NCBI GenBank assembly: GCA_023376005.1
Contig: CM042145.1
Location: 60,320,190-60,384,189, forward strand
DNA from: Doryteuthis pealeii
Taxonomy: Eukaryota; Mollusca; Cephalopoda; Myopsida; Loliginidae
DNA: 64,000 nt
Direction of reading: 5' to 3'
The notes below the pieces were generated by a model. The model did no database searches. It was not told the origin of the DNA and was given only the letters and a program-made list of their open reading frames with translations. A program made the translations under genes and the position numbers. Shown one piece after another: positions 30,610 to 42,570 of this stretch. Every line of letters begins with the position of its first letter. Position 1 is the stretch's first letter.

Positions 30610-32720
30610 TATTTGTCTAATGTATTTGTTTCTGATGGTGACTGATGATGCCACTGCGGGATGGACAGACATGGTTGCAGCCACTGAGTTAACTAGATTC
30701 TTTAATCTAGGTAACAGAGAAAAAAACATTTGTCTATCGGCTGTTATCAATTAATAAAATTTAACACACTAAGCTATGAAATCTTTCAAATAAGCTGACA
30801 TTGTTTAACGAACCTAGCAGGCTGATCTCAAACAGGAAATTTGAAATATCGCATGGACAAAGCTTTGTAAAAGAAACTGTATCTTTTTAATAAAGTCTGA
30901 CAAAGTTATCTCCCTTTTGCAAACAATTGACATTATTCACAGAACGTCAACAGAGATTGTGTTTTATGAAACTAACTTTTTTTTTTTTTTAATGAAATAC
31001 TCTGTTACAAAATAGATTGACGAAATCTATTATTAACAGGTAGTGTAATATGAAATAGTCGCATAAAAAAACAATAGGAGGCTTTTACTATGGGTAATAG
31101 GTGGTGTCCCCAGGAGTCATTTAACACCGTGACTTTCATTGACGAATCTCACAAGTTTTTATATCTCAAACGAAAGCAGCAGTGCTGTTCTTATCAGATC
31201 TTATAAAAAACCAGTTACACACCCGTTGCTCATGATTAATCGCCCTTTTTTACCATTTCTTTTAAATATAGGAATGGGCAATCTAATATTCACTTAAATG
31301 TTTACCTTCGATAAACTATAGCCACTTTAAACGAGACTGAGATTTATCGACATTAAATTGAATGCTCGAAAAACGATCGCGTGTTTTTCATAGATTTTCT
31401 TTTCTGAACGACTCATTAGGTTTTTCTGGCTTATATTCAAGAGAAAATGTAGTTTGAGGCATAGTGGTTATTGTCGAATAATATCGTGTAATATCCCGTG
31501 AATAATTCGGTTTATAGACCGTATTGATAACATAAAAGACGTCTCATTTTTTCCTACTAAATGACTCGAAAATATTTCCCGGGTTTTATATTTCCATATG
31601 CCAAATTGACATATCCAGTTGGTTAATGTTTAATCATATGTAAAACTAGACTGACTCCATGATACTTTAATATTAAATCCAAAAGGGTGAGAGGCAAAAG
31701 GATATCAAATATGGTATATGAAGAACACTCTATTTAAAATCGCTGCAAACATTTGCTGTAAAACAAAAACTACTGACGATAAATATAGCTATAAGACATA
31801 TTGGAAGCTTGTTATTTCTATATCTTAGTCTTCGGTTCTGTATGTCTATCCCTATGCCACTTCTACTGACATTAACTGATGGGAAAAATAACTGTCAAAA
31901 TATGACTACGACTAACTCATTTTTATATAACCTAGTAATAATGACCAACATTTCGCTGTGTTTCTATTAACTATAGCAAGCAATTGCGATTTTTATCTAA
32001 CGAAATACTTCCTCTGGCAGAAAGTATCGAATTAGAATACTTAGTTGTTTTATATATTTAGCAGTGAATAAACTAATAACATAAGACGCAAAACATTTTA
32101 TTTAATAGCTGAACATCCTGGTTTCTTAAGATATATTTAAACAAACTGGGTTAGATTAATGTTATAATATTTTTCCAAGCTATGCAGAGTAAAATATTAC
32201 GAATGCCATCTAGCGGACTAATGAAAGGGAATCCGTGCTGTCAGAAAGCCTTGATGATGTTGATGATTTGAGTACGTTCACTGCTACAACACGAAATTTG
32301 TTATCAATTTTCCCCGTAAATCGCTATTTATATTAAGATCTGTTTTCATGAAAGGAAAAGCAACAAAGATTTATAGATGCAAGGAAGTCATGTTTATTTT
32401 TTATGCTTAGAAAACGTAAATAAATCTTATAAGTATACGCCACTGACAACGGCATTTATAAATCTGACAATCATAAAAGGAAAGACAGAAAATGAATGAG
32501 ACATACATTGAAACTTAAATGTAAAGTTATAGGATTTTAAGCTGTTCGATTCAACGGAAAAGGTTTCAACAAATATGAAACTGAGATGTAGATATATAAC
32601 AGTAAGTTTTCTATTGAAATTTAAAGAAACCTTTGAAGTGTCTGAAGTTTACTTAAATCTTTATCACGAAAGCGTGTTTACTCTTGATCAGATATTAGAA
32701 CGAGTCAAAAGTTTGGCAAT
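30610..32720. other. Low-repeat stretch without a recognised gene
   Basis: About 2.1 kb with no element shared elsewhere in the window and only short ORFs. It is AT-rich with no long microsatellite. One of the few places where ancestral host sequence may remain. Confidence 0.45.
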
Positions 32721-33065
32721 GTTGGTTGGATTTTACGGCAGGTCAACCCTTGGAAGGTTATTTTATGCCGAAGAGGTTTTGTTTTATTCTTTATGGGTAT
32801 TCACCATTTTTAACTCATTTTTTTTTAAACTCAATATCTTTTTTAAACCATAGATTTTACCCTAATAGGTACTACCACTTCGGGTCAAAGTGGACCAGGG
32901 AGTATTGACGATGAGGGGGTGCTCTACATTCCCCAGACCTCCAGAATTAAGAGTTTAACATCATACCCAGGTCATTACGACCCTCAGAAACCACCGTCTC
33001 ACACATAGGGTTGGGACAATCGTATGGGTGCTAGGGCTTGACGTGACCAGCCGATGCTGGTAACA
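32721..33065 (+). repeat. R element, plus copy (5' two thirds)
   Basis: GTTGGTTGGATTTTACGGCA, TTATTTTATGCCGAAGAGG, CTAATAGGTACTACCACTTCGGGTCA, CATCATACCCAGGTCATTACG, GGGCTTGACGTGACCAGC. The 143-codon ORF at 32999-33430 on the other strand spans this element and the next, so it is not a gene. Confidence 0.7.
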
Positions 33066-33264
33066 TTATGTAAAACTGGACAGCTCCAGATGCTTTTTCC
33101 AAGCCCGAGAAGATGGCAAAATACTGCGATTCTCTCAGTGCTACTCACTGACATTTTTCTATAAAACCTGGAGCACAGCCACGGTATCGATGGTTTTATG
33201 CCTATCTGACTTTGCCTGATAGTTAAGGTTCCCTCAACTCGAATGAAATCTCTTGAACCATCTA

Positions 33265-33410
33265 CCGTATTGCAATCAATTGCACCTTCACTTTTCGTAC
33301 AAGTATTTTTGCTTGCTTCCATGGCGTTACAGCCCAGTTCGAACCCATAAAAAATAAGTCCCCGAATTAGACATCGCCGCGTATTAATGTGTTTAGCTTC
33401 GTATGTGTAT
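33265..33410. repeat. Dispersed segment shared with 15490-15665
   Basis: CCTTCACTTTTCGTACAAGTATTTTTGCTTGCTTCCATGG ... GTTCGAACCCAT matches the earlier copy in order and orientation. Confidence 0.4.
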
Positions 33411-33439
33411 GTAAAAAAAAAAAAAATCAACTATTAGGA

Positions 33440-33830
33440 CCTGTGGATATACCACAGTATAATTTAATCATTACAACGTTTGATAGGTTTACTTAAGAGC
33501 TATTGTAAAACAGTTCAATATGTAAAAAGTATCATCTTGAATTAACTCTTTCACACTTTTTTCTTTACCTTTTTTCATTATGTTCTATTGATACAGATAA
33601 GCCTTATCACTTCTGAGTGCCTTCTCTCTACTCTTTATTTTTTCTCAATTTTTCTGTGCAGCATGTCCTTTTTCTTCCCTTTCTTTATTACAAATGCAAA
33701 GGTCCATTATTTAGCTGAGGCGACGACGCTCATAAGAAATAAGAATTCGGTGAATAAGCAACACCAGATAATCAGAATTTACATTTTTGCAATTCATCTT
33801 GGACGATCTCATTTTTAACCAGAGGGTGCT
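33440..33830 (+). repeat. D element, plus copy
   Basis: From CTGTGGATATACCACAGTATA through AGAGCTATTGTAAAACAGTTCAATATG, CAGATAAGCCTTATCACTTC and GAATTCGGTGAATAAGCAAC to AACCAGAGGGTGCTGCAA. This is the empty state of the site where SINE-C sits in the D copies at 35.3 and 58.5 kb. Confidence 0.7.
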
Positions 33831-33984
33831 GCAATATGAGAAAGGTCATACAATTAAAGAACATGAGTATTAAGGTAAAAACAAATCTCGATATTTTCAC
33901 CATCTATGCCAACAAATTCTTGGAATCTCCTACAGCTGATTAAAAAGAAAAATTTCTATAGAAGTTCCCAACCCGTTCACCAAA

Positions 33985-34235
33985 AGTTAGGATGTGACAA
34001 GGTTGCAATAATGGAGCATCCAGCGAGGATCGAACTCGTTATTTAGTAGTAATAGAGTAACCTGCTAAATATTACACCGCGATAGGACGTCCTTTTTACC
34101 CAACCAGTTCGTCAGCGATAGCCTGTGACAAGACCACAAGCATGAAGCCTCCATGTAGGATCGAACTCGCTATTCAGTAGAAATGGATTTGTGAGACTAA
34201 CTTGCTAAAATATTTCTATGCGACTATCTTTAGTA
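33985..34235 (-). repeat. Two tRNA-like fragments related to T133
   Basis: GGAGCATCCAGCGAGGATCGAACTCG and GCCTCCATGTAGGATCGAACTCGC lie about 125 bp apart. On the minus strand each gives a GAGTTCGATCCT B-box. CTTGCTAAAATAT echoes the T133 D-arm. A third weaker relative is at 34715-34775. Confidence 0.5.
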
Positions 34236-35309
34236 GAAAAGCAGAACAGTCCATCGGAGGGGGGGGGGATCATATGTTGACTGGAATTGTGAACTGAGGG
34301 AGACTTTAAAATCACGAAGGTATATCCATAGAAATGTTGATTTTATATCTATCTATCTATCTATGGGGTTCTATATTTCTTAGCAGATAATGCTTAATAT
34401 CGTTGATAGAGCGTTTATATTTGAGCTAAAGTAGCATGGACATGGTGTCAACTCTTGGTTATTGACAGTTTCTCACCTATGCGATCTTCAGAAGGCCTAA
34501 TTATGTATGCCCGGAGGAAACTACGACAATTACGAACATTTGTTTTATATTTGTGAATATAATTAAAAAAATAGAATTTAAATAGTAACAGAATAGATTC
34601 TTTTGAATTCAGTATTTTCAATAGAACATTTTTATTTCATAGTATCTGCAGTCTTGTTTTTATGCTCTACCAGGCTGGATCAACGCATGGTCTTTTTTTA
34701 CGTGGAAATTTTCTTGGGGCATCCTGCGATGATCCAACTCGCGATTCAGTAATAATCGATCTGCGAGACTATTTTTTTCTCTCAATCTACACAGCCGACG
34801 CCGAGTAGCTGTTTCTAGTAATTTAGCTTTATTTGTGTTTTATTTTTTAGGAAGGCCACACACAATCCCTGCGTATCTACATATTCACGCAACAGTGGGA
34901 ATATTGTTTAAAATCTACTCCAGGGTCATATATTTCCCATAGATCACATCTCTTGGGAAAACGTAATTTTTGGGTAGGAAATTAGATTCAACTACTCGAG
35001 GCAATTCTCCATTACTGTATAAAAATACTCGATTTAAATCGGGGACAGACTGAACGTTCACGAGAAATCAGAGTAGTGATATGAATATGAATTTCTGTTC
35101 TTTATCTTTTTTCCTATTAAATAACTCAGAGGACAAATATTTTACAATTCTTTCCTCTTTTACATTAACATACTGACGGACTGCGGTGTCCTCTAGACAA
35201 GTCCGCTTCTAACTAATCAGTATTAAATTAAACCTTTCCAAAGAGACCGGTCAGACATGGCTGGCCAAACATATGCGTCTGTCTACAAGCGTATCTATTA
35301 ATCCTGACT

Positions 35310-36000
35310 AGCACGACCAGTGGATATACCACAGTATGATAATCTAATTATTACGTTTGATGTGTTTAATTCAGAGCTGTTGTGAAATAGTTCAATATAT
35401 AAGTAAAGTCGTCGGGGTGGCCTCAAGTTGGTATCAGCGAAGGAGTCTATCCCCTTTTCACTAGCGCTAAACAAAGGAGATTGTTTTTGGTGTCTGAGGT
35501 GGAGTGCCACACCTACCACCAGCTCCTCACAAGATCCCTGTGCTACTCATACGCTGAGTTGGCTAGGTCCGGTATCGAACTAGGAACCTTATGGTTTCTA
35601 GCCGAACGCTCTACCGACTGAGCTAACCCGCCGTTCAAAGTATGATAATCTTGATTTAACGCACGCTCTCTCTCTCTCTCCTGTATTTCCTTTTCTTTTC
35701 ATTCTGTTCTATTGAAACAGATTAGTCATCGCTTCCACGCGCTCATCCCTCTATCTTTCCCCTACTCTATTTCTTTCTACATTTTATCTGTGTAGAATGT
35801 CCTTTTTACTTCCCTTTGCTTCTTGCATAAACTTGGAATGGTCTATTATTCAGCTGAGGTGAAGACACTCCCAAGAAATAAGAATTCGGCGGGCAAGTAA
35901 CAACAGATAATCAATATTTACATTTTGGCATTTCATCTTGGACAATTTGGACGTCGTCATTTTTAACCAGAGGGGTTTCAAGATTATATCGGTCGTACGA
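35310..36000 (+). repeat. D element, plus copy, split by a SINE-C
   Basis: D runs 35310-35400 and resumes at about 35638 (GTATGATAATCTTGATTTAAC), continuing through ATTAGTCATCGCTTCCACGC and GAATTCGGCGGGCAAGTAAC to AACCAGAGGGGTTTCAAGAT. The insert is the SINE-C listed separately. Confidence 0.75.
35405..35637 (-). mobile_element. SINE-C, full-length minus copy inside D
   Basis: Left end is the complement of the tail (AAAGTCGTCGGGGTGGCC), then GGTATCAGCGAAGGAGTCTATCCCC and the complement of the head, CTCTACCGACTGAGCTAACCCG. On the minus strand GGGTTAGCTCAGTCGGTAGAGCG and GGTTCCTAGTTCGATACCGG are near-perfect pol III A and B boxes, so this is one of the youngest-looking SINEs here. Confidence 0.85.
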
Positions 36001-36306
36001 ATAAGAGTATGAATATACAGCATGGACATAACCCTCTATGTGCTACTGTCTGTCTGAGGACACATGGTCACTTCCATACAGCAGCCGCGTGCTTCGACGT
36101 TGGATCTTTTATGGGTAGTTTTGTGTTTTTAGTGAGGGAATAACTATTCTAGCAAAACAAGAAATAATTGTCTTCCTATGGATTTGGACATCACGTCTCA
36201 ATCCTATAAATCAGAGAAGAGACAGGGAGTATTAATCCAGCGAGGTACTTTCTGTCACCTCAGAGAATTGAAATCCACCAAAGAAAACAATGTACGTAGG
36301 TATAAT

Positions 36307-36317
36307 TGTGTGTGTGT

Positions 36318-36367
<50 letters not shown>

Positions 36368-36472
36368 GAATGAAAGAACAAAACTGTGTAGTATATTTCG
36401 CTTTCTCAAATCTTAGTTTCCCCGAAATACGCAACACATTTTTGTCTGAGTTTTGTTCTTTCATTCCTTATA
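36307..36472. repeat. (TA)n tract and small foldback
   Basis: (TG)n(TA)n 36307-36364 precedes perfect inverted repeats GGAATGAAAGAACAAAACT (36367-36385) and its complement (36449-36467). Inside, GTGTAGTATATTTCG and CGAAATACGCAACAC also pair. It may be a short end of another foldback element. Confidence 0.65.
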
Positions 36473-36513
36473 TTTTACCTTATTCTGTCTAATTCATTCC
36501 AATCCCATTTACC

Positions 36514-36996
36514 TTATATATGCACCCTCCGGGTGCAAGTATTTAAGTTTTAATATAATAAAATATCATGTTAAATTAGAAAGGCTAATGAAACTGAATA
36601 AGAATTCAGATAAAAATATTTGGAACAGAGGGGTATGATTGAAAAATGGAACAGCTTTGAAACTAACTCTTCCATCATTTTCCCTTACTCCCGTCTTTCA
36701 TTGGTAAATTTTCCTAATTTAACTATTTAGTTAAAATAGGAAGTAAAGAATAATATTACAGTTATTTCTTCTTGTTAATGGATTTCTTTTAAGATTTAAG
36801 CATTTTTTGTTGTATATATAAATACAATGTGCACCAGGAGAATGCTATCAACACAGACTTAATGATGTAAACAATTTTATTAATAATTGAGTTTAATAAA
36901 ATAAAATCATGAGAATGTGATGTAAATAACAAAGGGAATTGTGACTTGATAGTAATATAGTTTCGGTTACAGACATACAAACCCAATCTCCATTAT

Positions 36997-37000
<4 letters not shown>
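36514..37000 (-). mobile_element. Non-autonomous Helitron-like element H3
   Basis: The 3' hairpin is intact, GCACCC TCC GGGTGC (36522-36536), but the terminal CTAG is mutated. The 5' side reads CCATTATAATAATATAT, complement of ATAATGGAG. The body is the reverse complement of H1 and H2, with an internal replacement near 36800-36850. A (TA)n tract (37000-37044) adjoins its 5' end. Confidence 0.7.
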
Positions 37001-37045
<45 letters not shown>

Positions 37046-37319
37046 GTGTGTGTGTTCATATATGTATGGTTGGTAGCCCAGTATGTCCTATTTACCCACC
37101 AAACAAAGTATTTGTTTTATCTCGGGTGAAAGACTTAACAATCACACACAAATTCATTTCCTTATTTTAATTCTTTTTTATAACTACGTTCAATCTACGT
37201 CCACAGGAAATGAGATATTCTATCAACCATAAAACAGCAAGTTATGTTTATTCTAGTGCAACATCAACCTATATGGAAAAGGTTATTAGTAGACAACATG
37301 TAAAGACTTGTTTATATTC

Positions 37320-37555
37320 CAATATCTATATATCAATACGTGTTCCTTAATTGTACGACCGTTATCCTCTTGCAAAACCCTATGCTTTCAAATGAGTCCA
37401 TCCCAATCGTGCAAAATAAAATGCAAAAATATAAATTCTGATTATCTGCTATTGCTTATCCGCCGAATTCTTATTTCTTATGTGTCGTCACCTCAGCTAA
37501 ATAATGGATCATTCCATTTTCATTATAAAAAAGGGGTGAAAAAGGACATATAGGT
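37320..37555 (-). repeat. D element, minus fragment
   Basis: CGTGTTCCTTAATTGTACGACCGTTATCCTCTTGCAA, TTGCTTATCCGCCGAATTCTTATTTC, CAGCTAAATAATGGATCATTCC. It ends where an R fragment begins. Confidence 0.6.
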
Positions 37556-37790
37556 TCTCGGGTTTGACGTGACCAGACGATTGATTGGAGGGGGCTCTTT
37601 GACTGTCCGTCTAGCCTAAGTAAGGGAAAAATGGAGTGTTGCGTGTCATGGACTGCTCAGCCACAAGGGTTTATTCTTAAGCATCACGTGTCACCAACGA
37701 CCAACAGGTGGACTCATTTGGGTGTGTCTTCTGTAGAGGTGCAGTCGATATAGTTTAAAGTCCCACCCGACAGGGCTATTTAAGTCGTTT
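37556..37790 (+). repeat. R element, 3' third
   Basis: GGTTTGACGTGACCAGACGATTGATTGGAGGGGGC, CATGGACTGCTCAGCCAC, TTAAGCATCACGTGTCACC, CCAACAGGTGGACTCATT, GAGGTGCAGTCG, CACCCGACAGGGC. The 5' two thirds are absent. Confidence 0.65.
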
Positions 37791-37879
37791 TGTCCATTTC
37801 TGCGACGATAACGTTATAGCACGGGTGTGTCTCTTTAGTCGAAAGAACTTAAATTATCCCTATACATCTTCTTTGCAGT

Positions 37880-37888
37880 TTCTTCTTT

Positions 37889-37920
<32 letters not shown>
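37880..37920. repeat. T-rich homopolymer tract
   Basis: Nearly pure T (one C) at the border of the inverted duplication. Confidence 0.9.
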
Positions 37921-38576
37921 CCAAGTTTAATTTTGGAAGCCACTGCCTGTTTTTTATTGACTGACATCTCCGACTTTAACTGTCAGTTTTCAAAGTTTCC
38001 AATTCTTCACAGAAGTTTTGCTTAGATTGATCATTTTTAGAATATTTGGTCTTCCATAGGAAAAAAAGATGAACATTATTAGAAAACCTTATTTAACTGT
38101 GGCAGTTGCTTAAATGGAAAGTCTATATTTCAACATTACGTTTCGCTAGAACATGTCTCCCTAAACTGATATACGACATATGCATGAGGTTATGTATTTT
38201 GAAATACAAAAACTTGTATAAATAAATCAATATACAGTACCCAGAATGCAAATTCCAGAGCTAGAGGCACACCTCAGAAAAGAATGACCATTGACTAAAA
38301 TACACGTTATGAAACCGCATCTGCAACTCGTTTTTATATTTTTATTTAAACAAAAAAGGCAAATACGATGTAACGAGTCTTGATTATTCGACCGAGAAAG
38401 GGAAATGATGTTAGAGTAAGAAAATGCGTGGATGACAATCTTAAGACTGAATGGCTGAGATTTCTGTGTCTTTCTCTCTCTTTACTCTTTCACCTCTGAC
38501 CTAACATGACCTTCACACATAAATTATACCCACTCTTCTTTGTTCTGTCAGATTTAACTCACGCTTTCAAGATATA
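37919..38576. repeat. ~640-bp inverted duplication, copy 2
   Basis: This is the reverse complement of 14531-15165, and the match continues over a short R-like flank to 15203. No ORF longer than about 60 codons. It ends at AACTCACGCTTTCAAGAT. Confidence 0.8.
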
Positions 38577-38682
38577 AACAAACTTGAGCTTGCTTGATAT
38601 TTATCGAGATAAACAGATAGCTATGGAGAAAATGTTCAAAACAGTAGCCGCAACAAAAGCCTGGCAAATTCTGTTCACGTGA

Positions 38683-38686
<4 letters not shown>

Positions 38687-38728
<42 letters not shown>

Positions 38729-38749
38729 GTGTGTGTGTGTGTGTGTGTG
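38687..38749. repeat. (TA)n(TG)n microsatellite
   Basis: TA run then TG run. Confidence 0.95.
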
Positions 38750-38794
38750 ATTTAAAGTAAATACCTATCTAATCTTTTAATCATCAATATATTA

Positions 38795-39200
38795 ATACCA
38801 TTGTTCCTTAATCTTCCGACCGTTATCATCTTGCAACACCCCTGGTTATAAATAAGACCGTTCAAATCGTCTAAGATAAAATGCAAAAAATGTAAATACT
38901 AATTAACTGGTGTCACCGATCCTCCGAATTCTTATTTCTTATGAGTTTCGTCACCTCCGCTAAATAATGGACCATTCCGTTTTTATTATAAAGATAAAAG
39001 GTCATATACAGAAGAAGAAAAAGGAAAGAGCAGGATAAAGATAAAGGAGATGAGCGCGTGGAAGCGATAACGCTAATCTGTTTCAATCGTACATAATGTA
39101 GAGAAGGAAGAAAGAAAAGAGTGAAAAGCTAGATCAAGATTATTTTTCTTTTTTACATATAGAACTATTTTTCTGTAGCACTTTAAATAAATCATATCCA
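38795..39200 (-). repeat. D element, minus copy
   Basis: CCGACCGTTATCATCTTGCAACACC, TGGTGTCACCGATCCTCCGAATTC, AATGGACCATTCCGTTTTTAT, CGATAACGCTAATCTGTTTCAATCG, TTACATATAGAACTATTT. Its terminal ~46 bp continue into the minisatellite that follows. Confidence 0.7.
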
Positions 39201-39205
39201 CTGTT

Positions 39206-39630
39206 TGTAATAATAAATTATCATACTGTGTTATATCCACTGGCCCTCCTTGTAATAATCAAATTATCATACTGTGTTATATCCACTGGCCCTCCTTGTA
39301 ATAATCAAATTATCATACTGTGTTATATCCACTGGCCCTCCTTGTAATAATCAAATTATCATACTGTGTTATATCCACTGGCCCTCCTTGTAATAATCAA
39401 TTATCATACTGTGTTATATCCACTGGCCCTCCTTGTAATAATCAAATTATCATACTGTGTTATATCCACTGGCCTCCTTGTAATAATCAAATTATCATAC
39501 TGTGTTATATCCACTGGCCCTCCTTGTAATAATCAAATTATCATACTGTGTTATATCCACTGGCCTCCTTGTAATAATCAAATTATCATACTGTGTTATA
39601 TCCACTGGCCCTCCTTGTAATAATAAATTG
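39206..39630. repeat. 46-bp minisatellite, about nine units, derived from the D terminus
   Basis: Unit: TGTAATAATCAAATTATCATAC then TGTGTTATATCCACTGGCCCTCCT. Units differ only by one-base changes (CAATT for CAAATT, CCTCC for CCCTCC). A single, unamplified relative ends other D copies (GATATACCACAGTATGATAA, AATTATTACAA). The repeated-peptide ORFs are artefacts. Confidence 0.9.
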
Positions 39631-40439
39631 CAAACTGTTAGATATCTTTGAACTATTCCTATCTAATACTAATACAATTTTTTTCAATGTTTGCACCATA
39701 AATGCTCCCTTAGCCTACTTAAAATTTCACAGTAATAATCACTGGCGATAGTTTCCTTGAGGAGGATGGATTTCGTTTGGATCATGGTTGCAAATATTAA
39801 AAAGAAAAGAAATCCTATTGATGTTTCTTTCTTTTCATTTTTGTTGCCACGGGGATTTAGATAACTGACTGCGCTTCTTTCAGTCGAGTCTGCTGGTTGT
39901 TTACCCCTGACTTTTAACTTCTGATCTTGGCAATGGAATTAAAAGATGTCTTTGCTTTCATCTTTGAATTTCCAGCCGAAAGCAACGCGCTTTTCTTTCT
40001 AGTTTTGTCTCGGTATCCTCGGTGCAATTTTCGTAGTAATACGAATTATCTGCAAAATGTCTGCCAAAATGTATTGAATGATCACGCATAGCAATCAAAC
40101 CATCCTAAAAAAGTAAACATCATAGACATCTGGATAATTTCCTTATGATCACGCAAGGTATTTTCTAGCGTAATGACTGTTGACACTCGTTGAAAAGTCT
40201 CATTGCCGTAGATAAATGTGTATTTATCCTTGAAGCGTTTGTATCCTCATGTACAATTTCTGCAGCAATAGATAAAAGCAGAATTTACGTGTGTTCTCAG
40301 CATTTTAAAATTTGCCATTACAGAATGAGATGAAAAGCCACGAACTACTAAAAAGCTGCCGAGTAAAAGTATTCGTTACCTGCAGCTAGTAAATAACGTT
40401 CTAAAACACTGGCAGCAACACAACCGTACTACATTTTGT

Positions 40440-41045
40440 TCACATAATGATGCAGGGGTACTCCACACTCCCCAGAGCTCCAGAATTGGAATTTCACCAT
40501 TAGATGCATTTTAACATCATATCCAGGACAATGAGACCTTCAGCCACTGCATTCTAGTATACTATATGATAAAAAGTAAGTAGTCAACAGTGTGGCCTAT
40601 TGTCGGTATCAGCCAGACAGCGAGGGGGTCTATCCCCTTTTCACTAGCGCTAGAACAGGAAGATTGTTTTTACGTCTGAGGTGGAGCACCACACCTACCA
40701 TCAGCTCCCCACTTTACCGCACATATCCCTGTGCTATTCCTCAGTCGATAGAGCACTTTACTTTGATACCGGCCCTCGCTAACTCAGCGTATGAGTAACA
40801 GATCAGTGCGGTAAAGTGTTACCTCAGATGCTAAAAAACAATCTCCTTGGTCTAGTGAAAAGGAACAGGCCTTTCGCTGTCTGGCTGATACCGACTTTAG
40901 GACACCCCTACGACTTTATCTTTACTTACATATTTGATAAAAAGAGGGTTGCCATAAATGAAATAAGGCCGGGACAATTATATAGGTGCTAGGGTTTGAC
41001 GTGACCAGCTGATTGATCAAAGGGGGTCTCTTTTGTTGGACCATG
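40440..41045 (+). repeat. R element, plus copy, interrupted by a SINE-C pair
   Basis: 40440-40576 has GGGTACTCCACACTCCCCAGAGCTCCAG ... CATATCCAGGACAATGAGACC ... ATATGATAAAAAG. It resumes at 40935 with TGATAAAAAGAGGGTTGCCATAAAT and GGGTTTGACGTGACCAGCTG. Confidence 0.7.
40577..40934. mobile_element. Head-to-head SINE-C pair with one target duplication
   Basis: 40577-40760 is minus (GTGGCCTATTGTCGGTATCAG ... GTCGATAGAGCAC). About 40765-40934 is plus (GATACCGGCCCTCGCTAACTCAGCG ... GGACACCCCTACGACTTTATC). The unit is bounded by TGATAAAAAG on both sides (40567-40576 and 40935-40944), so the inverted pair appears to have inserted as one piece. Confidence 0.75.
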
Positions 41046-41049
41046 TTTC

Positions 41050-41625
41050 CTTTCAGTTTGGTATGCTCAACCACTTGTTGAGGTATGCAAGAATTATCTT
41101 TTAACTTCAGACCCATTTGAATATTTAGGCAACTGATGCTATTTCTTTTAGGAATTCAAATGACAAGATTATTCCAGTTTTTCCCTCAACATTGGCTTAA
41201 TCCATATTATCTCTGTTAGACTTGGGGAAAGATTTTACATAGTTCAATCTAGATTGTTTAAGGAATATTTTATGAAGCCAGAATGTTCAGCCATTAAAGA
41301 AATTTTGCGTCTTATCTGTTTTTTCTTTTATTCAGCAGTAAATAAAATATGTAAACATCCTTTAAGTGTGATAATTCCATAATATTTGCCCGGGGAAGTA
41401 TATACATGAGTATGTTAAAAATGCTATTTTTTAAAATTCGTCAATATTTATTTATCAATATATCTACATATAAACAGAAACCAAACAAATATATGTATGT
41501 ATTTCTGTGAGTGACTGTATATCTACATATTTTAGTTTTGATAACCGTTCATATCTAAAAATGTACTTTGATATATAGCTGATATTTAAGGCGATATTAA
41601 ATAATATTTAGAATGTAAAATGTTT
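41050..41625. other. No gene recognised
   Basis: AT-rich, with short ORFs only and no shared repeat seen between the R fragment and the next minus R fragment. Confidence 0.4.
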
Positions 41626-41629
41626 GGCG

Positions 41630-41775
41630 CAAATATAAAATAGAGTTGTCCTAAGTATGATGTTAAAATACATCTAATGGTAAAGTTCCAATTCTGGGGA
41701 CTGTGGAGTACCACTTCATCGCCATTACTCCCAGCTCCACTGTGACCCTGAATGGTGGTATCTGTTCGTGTGTGT
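41630..41775 (-). repeat. R element fragment, minus
   Basis: GTATGATGTTAAAATACATCTAATGG, GAAGTTCCAATTCTGGGG, GCCATTACTCCCAGCTCCACT. Confidence 0.55.
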
Positions 41776-42439
41776 CTTGTTATCAGTGTGCCTGAGTTAT
41801 TTGACCATATATCGATATGCATCTCTCTATATATAATGCATTTTGCTCTGAGTATTTAAATCTGCAGTTTGCCTGTAATTCTTACCCTTTAGATAATTAC
41901 AGATATAATCTTATGTCTTTATGTACAATCGTTACTACAATCCTCTTAATGGTTCAACGAAAAATGACATTAAGAAATGGTTTTATGTAAATATTGAACT
42001 AGAAGTCTGGATTCCGTATCTTTGGAATAAGAACTCTTCTAATATATTAATTGCTATAAATACCATTCAGATTTTAATAATTCTTTACTGATAATTTCTG
42101 TGTCTTAAACTTGACTACAAGAATTGAGATGAAGATTGTCAGCGAATGATTGTTTACGTTTACACACCTAAACGCACTGCCAGCGACAATCAAAATTGAA
42201 TCTTATATCAGTAATTTCATAAACTGTTTTTCTTACGAGGGCATACATTAAGATTTGGTAGTTTTTATTTGTATTCTTTTGTATCTCAACGAAATGGCAA
42301 GCGATTATTATTGGCTTTTAAAAATCACGAGGTAAACAGGTTACGAGTTATTCCAAAAGGAAATGCAACCATACGCTGAAATACGGACTGCTCGTATAAG
42401 TAATGGCTATCATTGGGGGATACTGGTTAGAGCAGGACT

Positions 42440-42570
42440 TCTTAAAGTGCCTTACCATACATATCCGCATACTCAAGCTGTGTTTCTCATGCGCTGAGTT
42501 GGCAGTGACAAGTATCGAAAATTTGGATTTACTAAGAAAATGCTCTATCGACTGAGCTTAAAAGGCATAT
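42440..42570 (-). repeat. SINE-C head fragment, minus
   Basis: CCTTACCATACATATCCGCATAC, CATGCGCTGAGTTGGCAGTG, AGTATCGAAAATTTGG, GCTCTATCGACTGAGCTTAA. On the minus strand it retains the A-box and a decayed B-box. Tail lost. Confidence 0.65.

Noticed and set aside
32999..33430. 143-codon minus ORF
   Set aside because: It spans the junction of an R element and another dispersed segment. Neither other copy keeps the frame.
39320..39620. Repetitive peptide ORF (YCVISTGPPCNNQ-like)
   Set aside because: It follows the 46-bp minisatellite; unit length is not a multiple of three, so the frame shifts unit by unit.
39206..39630. CRISPR array
   Set aside because: The repeat is continuous with no unique spacers, and the genome is animal. 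It is a minisatellite.
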